Assembly (NCBI RefSeq): GCF_000003815.2
Contig: NC_049981.1
Location: 20,014,789-20,078,788, forward strand
Length of the DNA stretch: 64,000 nucleotides
Source of the DNA: Branchiostoma floridae
Lineage: Eukaryota > Chordata > Leptocardii > Amphioxiformes > Branchiostomatidae
Reading direction: 5' to 3'
Positions 27,796 to 37,700 of this stretch are shown one piece after another (position 1 is the stretch's first letter; every line of letters begins with the position of its first letter). Position numbers and translations under genes: made by a program. The notes under the pieces were generated by a model. The model ran no database searches, was not told where the DNA came from, and saw only the letters and a list, made by a program, of their open reading frames with translations.

Positions 27796-30700
27796 TCATG
27801 TCCAGGCTGGCTCCACATCATAGTCTATATGGGGCCTCCTGTGCAGATAGAAGTTGACCAAGTTGTTGATTTGACCCTTCAAGGTGAAGTTGATGGGCAT
27901 GAGGGTGGGAGGTGATTGCACGGTGGTGTAACCCTTCAGGACAACACTGTACTGCTGGGCCAGAAGGTTGCACCCCCAGAAGAGACACAGACAGTTCACC
28001 AGCAGTAGACTCGCCACCCACACGTCTCCTGTCAGGATGGCCGGGATTGCTTCCCACATGGTGCTAGTGGAATAAACTTCCCAGAAGTACAGGGCTGGAG
28101 GGATACAGACAGAACATACATATCGGACATGAAGACTCCTGTGCTCCTTACCTTCAGCCTGCTAAGGTGTCCATTTGGCACCAAATATCAATATCAAACC
28201 TGTACAAGCGACCACCTCTACATAAGGACCACCTAGCAAATATTATATGACCAGTTTTTTTTGTGGTCCCTTAGATCATTTTTCCATCTGTATTCAATAA
28301 GCATCCTGGCTACTACAGAGACCAACTGTCCACATACATCAGACATAAACTTGTGTATCCTGAGGTAACTTGAAAACAACTTGATAGGAAAGTTTAACGT
28401 TTGTACAGCCTTTTAGTCACCATTGACCAACTTCTAGTCTGAAAATGTATGCATTGAAAGCAGTGAGTAGTTTTCCTCCAGTGATTTGTAAGCAGCTTAG
28501 AAACCAATAACAGAACTGTCCTCACCTGCGCTGCAGACGAAGGCTCCCTGAGCTAACAACACAAACTCGATGAATGTGACAAAGAGCCGGTGGTTGTTCC
28601 GAGCCACACAGTTGTAGAGGAAGAGGCAGTGATGGTCCAGCCCTGACACGCACTTCTCACACAGCTTACAGTGTTTAGCCATCACTGGTTTCACCATCTG
28701 GCACAAACATATAGGGTACAGAGAATATTTTCATTGACTTTTTAGGTAAACTGGATCAAAAACACTTTCTTTTCTTTCTATCTAGCCAACTGCTGCCTCA
28801 CCCCTGTATCAGGGACCCCAGCAACAATGAATACTGCTACTACTACTACTCTCTCTCTTACTACAGCTATAAATTTAGCAGAAAAGATACAATACATGTA
28901 ATATCAATTCTTTCAGTTCAATTTCAGTTAACAATGTAATGGACTATCACTATTGCAAAATTGGCACCATCTGCATATAAGTTATATCTCCCTATAACCT
29001 CCGTGGCTTTCATTCTTTCCTCCAAAATTTCACTGCTACCTGATGGATAATATATAATTTCTTAGCCACACACCTCACAGGTTCCACAGAAGTCGGTTAA
29101 ACCGCAGGTCCCCTCCCCAACATCCTTGATAGTCATGGTCCGGCCTTCCTCATTAACCTTCGGCCTCTTGACGTACCCAGGCTCTGATCTGATTAGTATG
29201 TAGAACATTGGGAAGCAGATAAGGGTGCCAGCCACACCACATACACTCAGGAACAACTGTGGCCAGATTGGTAAGCTTCTGTTAAGGAAAAGACAAGGCA
29301 GAATTCTGTATTAAGCTAACATACTCAGTATCAAAACTGCTTAAACTACCAGACTAAGTATGCTGCTCAGTTTGTCAAGGTGTTGAGCACATGTTGTTGT
29401 CCAAAAGTTGTTTTTGCTGTTGCTTGCACACATTTTGCAAGTACATTTATGTGATAACTGACTTAACTTGGGTCTTTGTAAATATACCCTGCCAAACATA
29501 ACAAAATATTCGCCAGCGTGATGCATTGTAAATGTCAGCACAGCTGCTAAAGATGAGGTGTGGTCACAGCATAGATAAAAAAAAAAAAAAATGTATACAT
29601 TCAAGCAGCATCAAAAACAACTACCTGACAACAAGGCAAATATCTTCCAAACAGATCAGGTAGGTATATGTACTGGTAATACAACATATGCAAGGAGCTT
29701 TCATCAAGTGTTCATATGATCATGCACATGTAGTTCTTCATACACTTGCTACCAACTTAAAGTTTAAAAGCAAGCAGTCCAATTCAAAACAAAAGGATAT
29801 CTGGTAGAACTTTGCAGTAGAAACAAGCTGCTGTGTGGAAGAGACCCCCAGCAAAGGCACCAATGTAGGTAGGATTGGACCATCTGAAAAACATAAATGA
29901 TGTACATGTATCTTTTACAGGGAGTGAAAGATAGTTACAAGAGGTGACCAATAATTTTGCTCCCTTAACTGGAAATAAGGTGTACAATTCAAATTTCTTG
30001 ACATTGTTTTTAAGTACATGTATTGAGTCTTTTATGAATGTCTACCCAAATTCTTTTATGATCATTAACCGTGAAAACTGCAAATATAGAACCACAGTGA
30101 AAATGTCAAGAATTATGAAAACTGTTGCAAGATGGACACAAACCTGAAGAAAGTTCCATCATTATATCTACCTTATCCTGTGAATGACTAAAGCATATAT
30201 AGGAACTACGAATGTAGGTATAATGCCCACTCACCGTGTTACATGTTGTAAGCGATGCGTCTGTCGGAAGACCACAATAAGCATCAAACCCAAGACAATT
30301 ACAGTCATCAGACTGCCATAAAATGGGATCCACTGTTCCAGGGAGTAGGCGAACACCGGTACAACAGTGGGCGTGAGCAGCAGCGCCCACCAGGCACCGA
30401 CTGGTCCAGTAACTGAGTTGTCCTTGGACCTCCTGTTCATAAAGTACGACAATGTACTCGCTACCTCTCTGTGCCTACAAAGAAAGAGAATGTGTTGTGG
30501 TTCGGGTCAAGGACCTTCCCAAAAAACTTTTAACACAGGTCATGCAGAAGACACAAATGATAATGTACACATTCAGGCTAATATGATACCAGACTTAAGC
30601 ATCAAAGAGGGATGCCCCTTTAGCTCTACTGGTAGCAGACTCACAGTGACCTCCTGTTTCCGATTACTGGGAGACTCCAGTCATTGACAGTTGGTTTGCA

Positions 30701-33214
30701 TACAAGTATTTGATTGTATGGTGGAAAGATCTATCAAAAATATGAATTCTGTTAGAACTACAGTCAAACCTGTATTAGGGGCCACCTCTACAGAGGGGCC
30801 ACCTGTCCATAGTGGCCACTTTTTGTCGGTCCCTTGGGTATTTTATCTACAAGTTGCCACCTCTATACAGAGGCCACCTGTCTATAGTGGCCAAATTTGT
30901 CCGGTCCCTTGAGTGGCCGCTATAGACAGGTTTGACTGTACAATCAATCATTGTACCTTTTGTTGTGTAAATAAGTGGAGTTGCAGGTTAAGCCCTTATT
31001 CTCTAGACAAATTGAATTCTGGGCCCCTAGCAGCTTCATTTGGAATGGTAATGTTACCTATTTGTTTTCAGAGTACATAATAACTTGACTTCTCCTATTA
31101 CCTGTAGATCATTTAATCCTTACTCAGATTCAAGCTTGCCGCTGACTTAGGGAGAAGAGATGCTATTCCAGCCCTATTCAGTTAAGCCAAAAGCTTGAAC
31201 TGGTCTTCAACTCCTGTTTATACTGATCATTGAGTAAAAGATAGAGACAAGTGCTCACTTAAAGGTGTTTCCCTGCCGCGCTAGGTCTACAGGCAGCTGT
31301 CCTTGCCTGTTTGGCACCTGGAGCATCTGGCAGCCACAGATGGTGAGCAGAATCCAAGAGAAAACCCCCTGGCCCATCTTTGCTGCCAGGTGCAGGGGGG
31401 TGTTTCCCTCCAGGTCGGGCAGGGTGGGGTCGCACCTCTGGGAGGGGGGAGGGAGTGCATTTAATGATTTAGATTGATTACTCTATTAAAGTCTTTTACC
31501 TCCTTACACAGCTTATGTTCATATTCATCCCATTTCTAGGGCTTACTGTACATGTGCAGAAAAGAAGTTATTGGTTACTCTACGTGATATACGTCTCACA
31601 TACTTTTGTTATGTGCAATTATACTGAATGCTATCTTTGCACTGTTTATGTGAAGGTACCTGCAAATTTAAGTACAAAACTGATGTGTTATGTCAAGAAA
31701 TACCGGTAGATTCAGATTATCTGATACATATTACAATTTGCAACACTTTAATTCCCAGGGTGTACTCACCTGTTCTCTGAGACAGTACTGGAAGGCCTCC
31801 AGGTTGGCAAGTCCACTGCACACGATGTGCATCACGGTCTGTCCGTTACTGTCCTTGTCTCGAAAGCCCAGTCCACACACCTCTGACAAGTAGTGCATGA
31901 TGTGACTACAAGAACATGTAAATAGGAGGGAAGCCTCAGTAACCATGAGAAACTGTTACTCGTATACAGGATGTTTCAGTAAAGCACAAACAAAACTAAA
32001 AATACTTATTTTTAAAATCAATTAAGGAGTTACAACTGCCTACTTTTTGGATACTGAATAGAAGAAAGTGATATGACACAATCTCTAAGCATACATGATT
32101 TGATTATTTGGTTTCAAGGAGAATTGACTATTAGTAAATATTTTTAGCACAAAAAACACATCCTCCATATTTAGGCGTGACTAAAGTATGGCCCTGGGAT
32201 GGTTCTGCATGGAAGATGAATTACAGAGGTAGCCCTTTGGTGGAAGGTAAATATTGATCTTATTTTATCTACAAAAGGTCTGGAACATTGTTCTAGATAA
32301 TTATGTCACCTACACGCTTCCCCCAGATGCAGCATGGTGCATGGCATTCCAGCCCTTCTTGTCTGTTGTCTTCACCGACGCCCCTTTCTCTATGAGCTGG
32401 TGCACAAACACAGGGATTCCTCTCTTACACGCATAGTGAAGCGCTGTTTCTCCATAGTCATTGGTTGCGTCCACCTCGGCTCCATGTGCTAGAAGCAGTT
32501 CCATCAGCTGCGGAAGGCCTCGCATGCACACCTGGTGCAATGGGCTGAACCCATACCAACCTGGAAAGGTGAAGATGCTGTACATTCCTTATTTGAGGTG
32601 AGGTATGATACTTTTTTAAGTACCAGGCTAGCGTGTTCGGCCAAGCACACTGAACCCTTCTTTTCTATACTTCTATTCTTCGAGTGTGTTGGGTCCTTTT
32701 ACATAGAGAAGTTCGACACTTGAGGCTAATGGTACATGGGCCTGCTGGCTTTATGTTCCCCTCTGAGAGGATGATAGATACAAGTTAGATACAACAATAG
32801 AATCTTCCTGAAAATCATGACTAAGGTGGTTTGTTTGTTTGCTTTAAATTAGCCTCGTCTGTTTAATTCTATCTTCACCAGACCAACCTGAAAGTGAAGG
32901 CTTGGTGTTCAAATAAAGGCTAGCTCCAAATATTGTTGAATAACGTTAGATCCTTAATATCAACATTTTTTTAAAGAAGATGTCTCATACTCCTGCTCAC
33001 CCTTTTCGTTGACACATTCTGGATGTTCTGTGACTAGCCGCTCACAAGTCGGGATATCATACTGCTGGATGGCATCATGGATGTTCTTATTCAGTGGTCC
33101 AGGTGGAGGGGGAGGAGGCAGTGAAGCACCTTGAGACGCAGTTCTTGGTGCAGGCGGCCGTGGTCCGGGTCTCGCACCAGGTGGGCCGGGCCCTGGGTGG
33201 TAGTAGTGAGCCAT
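27796..33214 (-). CDS. Ankyrin-repeat DHHC palmitoyltransferase (ZDHHC13/17-like), complete, 9 coding exons
   Basis: Exons on the minus strand: 33214-33001, 32560-32314, 31905-31770, 31437-31259, 30474-30235, 29883-29801, 29270-29074, 28697-28526, 28094-27796. They sum to 1767 nt, giving 588 residues plus stop; ZDHHC13/17 are about 620-630. Order: a Pro/Gly-rich N-terminus, ankyrin repeats (about residues 72-258, e.g. NTPLHLAAKMG), hydrophobic segments in exons 5-7, a cysteine-rich domain (KHCKLCEKCVSGLDHHC, DHHC at about 453-456), then two further membrane segments. DHHC enzymes S-acylate proteins at Golgi or plasma membranes through the DHHC cysteine. Unusual here: DHHCLF replaces the usual DHHCPW, and TTVQ stands where TTxE is expected. 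Assignment between ZDHHC13 and ZDHHC17 is open. The intron between exons 6 and 7 is AT-AC. Confidence 0.92.
28193..28335. repeat. Diverged copy of the TCAAACCTGT/GACCACCTCTA repeat
   Basis: TCAAACCTGTACAAGCGACC, then ACCTCTACATAAGGACCACC and a GTGGTCCCTTAG stretch. It is recognisably the same family as 30759-30940, in the last palmitoyltransferase intron. Confidence 0.7.
28526..28697 (-). other. DHHC cysteine-rich domain exon
   Basis: This exon alone carries the zinc-binding and catalytic motif. HC-K-L-C-E-K-C precedes D-H-H-C, followed by YNCVARNNHRLF. The Cys/His zinc ligands appear intact. The residues after DHHC (L-F) and the A-for-G in NCVA depart from most family members but keep the NC...NHR core. 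Confidence 0.92.
29271..29800 (-). other. U12-type AT-AC intron (530 nt)
   Basis: On the minus strand the intron opens with ATATCCTTTT (29800-29791), the U12 5' splice-site consensus. It contains TTCCTTAAC (29289-29281), an exact U12 branch-point consensus, and ends in AC at 29272-29271, about 10 nt beyond the branch region. The phase works only with this assignment: upstream exon ...CTACCAG leaves one base and downstream CA|ATCTGG supplies two. No in-phase GT donor exists in the exon. Confidence 0.92.
30759..30940. mobile_element. 182-bp palindromic-ended repeat (TACAGTCAAACCTGT family)
   Basis: Begins TACAGTCAAACCTGT and ends ACAGGTTTGACTGTA, an exact 15-bp inverted repeat. Inside are two diverged copies of a unit with GGCCACCTCTA...GTGGCCA...GTCCGGTCCCTTG. 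It is non-coding and sits in the palmitoyltransferase intron between the exons at 31259 and 30474. Related copies lie at about 28193 and 45868. Confidence 0.8.
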
Positions 33215-33225
33215 TTCTTCTCCTT
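33212..33225 (-). other. Start context of the palmitoyltransferase and 5' UTR acceptor
   Basis: On the minus strand TTTTAG ends an intron at 33226 and the exon begins AAGGAGAAGAA directly before ATG (33214-33212). The ATG is the first in the exon and opens the only frame that continues through all later exons. Confidence 0.75.
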
Positions 33226-33679
33226 CTAAAAGCAGTCAGACCCTAAGTCAAGTATCACTCACAGCTAGAGGAGACTGAAGAGTAGAATGGATATGGAGTG
33301 GCTGTGGAATATCATGTAATGGGTTATAGAAAGTAAGGTGAATAACCAAGTAAAATTATGCCAAATGCAAATTAAAAATTAGGATCACACATAAATAGCC
33401 ATGTAAACATTATAACAGGTAGGTAAAGCATAATGTTAACTAAGGTGTAGACGTTAGTTCTTTCTTTAAACCTCATAGGAATCATTCATTATGAATGATC
33501 TCCTTGGAATGATCAAGTTATGCACATGACGTTACACAGAGATTCTTCCAATCTCAGAAAACATCTAACGTTACACCACTAGTATACGGAGAAAACTATC
33601 CAAACCAAAAGAGTGTCAAAAAACAGAGCTGAAAGTACCTAAATGCACCAAGACTATGCAGCTTTGTAGCGTTACTCAC

Positions 33680-33740
33680 CTTACTGTGCGTGGAAAAATG
33701 CAAACAACTACTACTTTTACAAATCCACTTCCGGGTTTAC
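33680..33740 (-). other. Candidate 5' non-coding exon of the palmitoyltransferase
   Basis: On the minus strand, a segment ending CGCACAGTAAG is followed by a strong donor GTGAGT (33679-33674). Together with the acceptor at 33226-33227 it would make a roughly 450-nt 5' UTR intron. The transcription start is unknown; the upper boundary is approximate. Confidence 0.5.
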
Positions 33741-34703
33741 TATATAGCAAGCAGCGTATTTGCAGTGATGGATTCGCGTCAGATTTATTTCTTTTGTAGG
33801 CGTGTAAAAGAGAGCTTGTATGAAATATAAAAGAGCAACAAAAAGATAGAGTAAAATATATTGGGTTTTCTTTCTGTTTATTGTGATTGTGGTATTTGGT
33901 GTTAACTTTTAAGTGTTGAGAGAATTTTTGAGTACGAATGACACGCTACATTTACGGCAGTCCTGGTCAGATACACGTTTGGCATGTTTTGAGTTTCTCA
34001 AGCTTCCTGACAAGCGTCTCTTTGTCCTGGCCTGGGTTGGTTTGTGTTGCTTTCTCCATAATGTTGTTAACTAGTGTCTATCTTGCAGAGAATGCACAGG
34101 TCGAACAGCACGCTTAAGAACCCGCGAGTCTGTTTGAGGAGCCGAATATATTATAAGCGGGAATATATGTGTTGTTTAACTTTGTGGGGAGGGGGGGTGG
34201 ACTTGTACAGTGTATTTTTTTTGTAAAACACAAAATCAAGCAAAATTTAAAGTGAGATTACTGTGTGTTCATGTGCGTTTTTTTGTAGATTGATAATGAT
34301 AGTTAAACTGGGCAAGGAGGTTACAAATAACCCTTTTGAGTTACAATTAACATTCAAATTATGCTGGAATATTCACCCCAAAATTTTGGTTGTTGGGGTG
34401 AATAGTCCAGCATGCACCTCTTGAAGTACGTGAAATAATTATGAATAAGCCATTTCACTTTAAAATATGCACCTGCATGTGCAAGGTCAAATGTGAAGAC
34501 CCCTATTAAACTTGTAAACAGTTTTTGTCCAGACCTAGCCGTGGCGACTATAAGTTTTATTATAAATCCAGCTATGATTATAACCACAGATAGTCCAAAC
34601 CTGTTTTGTTTTTGTGTCTGGAGCCCTCGACTTAGATATATTACCAACAATGCATTGAACAATGTATTTGTTCTGATTGTGTAATTTGATATTATCTGCC
34701 TAG
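33741..34703. promoter_or_regulatory. Shared upstream region between divergent palmitoyltransferase and LARP7 genes
   Basis: The two genes point away from each other with roughly 1 kb between their presumed first exons. No clear TATA box is seen. A LARP7 5' UTR acceptor may lie at TGCCTAG (34697-34703), 16 bases before its ATG. A hairpin with arms TGCTGGAATATTCACCCCAA / TTGGGGTGAATAGTCCAGCA spans 34361-34412. Confidence 0.4.
34361..34412. repeat. Inverted repeat / hairpin
   Basis: Near-perfect ~20-bp arms around TTCACCCCAA...TTGGGGTGAA with a short AATTTTGGTTG spacer, upstream of LARP7. Confidence 0.85.
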
Positions 34704-34719
34704 ACAGACTGCCATCACC

Positions 34720-37700
34720 ATGGCAACATCAAGGGAGCAGCAGGAACAGAAAGAGCAGAAGGATGCTGGGAGTCAGCCTCCAGAGAAGAAGAAGAGGAAG
34801 CGAGACAAAAAGTTGCAAAATGCCGTCCGTGAACAAATGGAGTTCTACTTCAGTGATGCCAACTTACATAGAGACAGGTTCTTAAAGAAAGAGATGGAGA
34901 AAGAGAAAGAAGGATGTAAGATTCTGCTCCGTGGGTCTTAATGTTACCAGCAGGGCCGTCCTCTTCACCCATCCCTCAGTCCTGTAGCAAATTTGCATGT
35001 TGGAACATGTTGGGTTAATTTTGGACGGTCTTTTCAAAAAATCTGTTTAAAATGTATTTTAATATGCTCAATAGATGTACAACAGATTTGACAATGAAAA
35101 TCACCAGCATGGCCTGGCAGACAATAAGTGGGACAGAAAAATATTGGGAGCTGGAGACAGCCCTGGGTCTTTTCTATAATGCCATCTCTTCGAATATTAA
35201 AGAGATAAGCTAAAGTTCTTTGTTCTCTTCTTATGTTGATCCTTACATGTTTTTTTTCTTTCCAGGGATTGACCTCTCAGTCATCCTCAGTTTCAACAAG
35301 ATGAAGCAGTTGACTTCAGACCCCAAGATGGTGGTGAAATGTCTCAGGAACTCAGAACTTTTGCAGGTATGAAGAAGATTATTGTCAAAGACTCAAAGTA
35401 TTCCTCACCACAATAAGATTGGTAATTCACCAATTGACTTATTTACATATTACCAATGATAAGTATGTAAAGTATAACTTAAACCTAAGTATATTGCTAA
35501 GATTTGTGCATTTTGACTATTTACATGTACTGGATGTATTCAGACAATGTGACGTTCTAAAAATTTATTGATTTGGTTTACTTCTAGGCAAATACAGAGA
35601 AAACGAAAGTGAGAAGAACAAAGCCACTTGCAGAACCAGTCCAGATGGATGAGCGTACAGTATACGTGGTATGCATGTTCTTAAATATATTCAAATACAA
35701 TTCAATCTCTACAACTGGATAACAAACGGATATTTACTTCCGGACGTTTCAAGTGACGTCCATCACTCTTCTTCATCGTCACTAGAATGAACTAGCAGAA
35801 CAATCCACTTGTAGGAACTCGTAGGGATCATATGCAAAAGTCACTCAAATGTAAATCATGTTAGCATAGTTCCCTATATATGGTCAGACAACACTATAGG
35901 AAAAATATTGTCCTTTGTGATGCAAGGTGGGGTCCCAAGTACTGCTAGAGAGTTCTATGCGGACTCCTCCCTTCCGGTTTAAGGTGGGGTTGTAGATCTG
36001 CTTGTAGATGGCCTCCCTGACTCAGCGTTCGTACCAACATGGTTCACGGTCAAGGATGTCTTTTGTATCCAGTCTGAAAGAATGTCCTTGATGTAGCTGT
36101 GTGTGGTGATAGATGGTGGAGGAGTATCCACTTGCTGTAGTCCTGCAGTGTTGCTTGTACCTTGTCTTCTTCTTGTACTAGTCTGTGTAACACAAACTCT
36201 GCTGTCCAGGGCTGTAACTGGCCCCTCCCCGCAGGCCCGGCGGATGTTGGGCAGGCTGCTATAAGCAATTTATTCAGGCTATTCTTGTACATGCTTAAAT
36301 TTAAGAGATATCCTGAACATTGTCTATTGGCACATTGTTTTCTTTCAGAAATGTGGCATGACCTTGTCATGTTCATGACCTTGTCATGTTCATTTGTATT
36401 ATTGCTTTTGAAATATCTTTTTAATCTGCATACATCAAACTTGTGATGTTTCAGGAGTGTCTTCCACGTACTGTGACCCACGAGTGGATCAAAACGACCT
36501 TCAGTGTGTGTGGCAAGGTCGCATACATCAGTCTTCCTCGCTTCAAGACATCTGGAGACACCAAGGGCTTCGCCTTCATCGAGTTTGAGAAACAGGAAGA
36601 GGCAGAGAAGGCTTGCAAGGTGGGAGGAAAGGAGCTGTGATTGATGCTTAATTAGAAAGCTCCTAAAACCTCGTTGTGTGGATGTTGTTCTCTTAAGGTA
36701 CCCAAATCAGATGTGAGATTGAGTAGAAAGTCAAAGGCTGGCCTTAAAAAATAAATATTGTAATGGAAAGGAGGACAATGTTGTAATTGAACAATGAGAA
36801 CATGGCAAACCAACCAAGGTACACTGTAGTTGGAAGCATTAGAATTAGTGTTGATAATTATTGTCCTGACTCGTGATCTCTACTGTGACATACATGTATA
36901 TATTGTAGATTATTGTTAATGCCACATGATGTCTTTGTAACTTACAGATGCTGAACAACCCACCAGACCACATGGTTGGGAAGATGGGCGTCTTCCCCAA
37001 GACCAGAAAAGGACGGCCCATTCCTGTGCCTACCACTCCACAGGCAACTACAGGTGAGTCAGAACACACTGTCACTTTGCCTTGCTGAATAGATATATCT
37101 TTATGTAGCAATTCTACATTTCTTTTCTGGGCCCCATTTGCGCATCATACTTAAGCTACAGCATGTAGTTTGAAAAATCATGATATTGTTTTTATACAGA
37201 GCCACCTTCAACAAGTGATGATGCCAGTNNNNNNNNNNNNNNNNNNNNNNNNNNNNNNNNNNNNNNNNNNNNNNNNNNNNNNNNNNNNNNNNNNNNNNNN
37301 NNNNNNNNNNNNNNNNNNNNNNNNNNNNNNNNNNNNNNNNNNNNNNNNNNNNNNNNNNNNNNNNNNNNNNNNNNNNNNNNNNNNNNNNNNNNNNNNNNNN
37401 NNNNNNNNNNNNNNNNNNNNNNNNNNNNNNNNNNNNNNNNNNNNNNNNNNNNNNNNNNNNNNNNNNNNNNNNNTCAGAAGGAAAAGGGGGATGCAAAAGA
37501 AAAGGAGGTCACAGAAAAGGATCCTTCCCACTCAGACACTCTTGAAACTGATGCGGGAAAGGGGATAGGGAAAGATGGAGTAAGAAGTGTCCATGCTGCA
37601 GTATCAGCATTGATAAAGGAGGCAAGGGGAGAGGGAAGGAAACGGCGTGCCACAGACCCAGGAGAGGCACCCTCCACAGAAGAGACACACGCTGCTAAAA

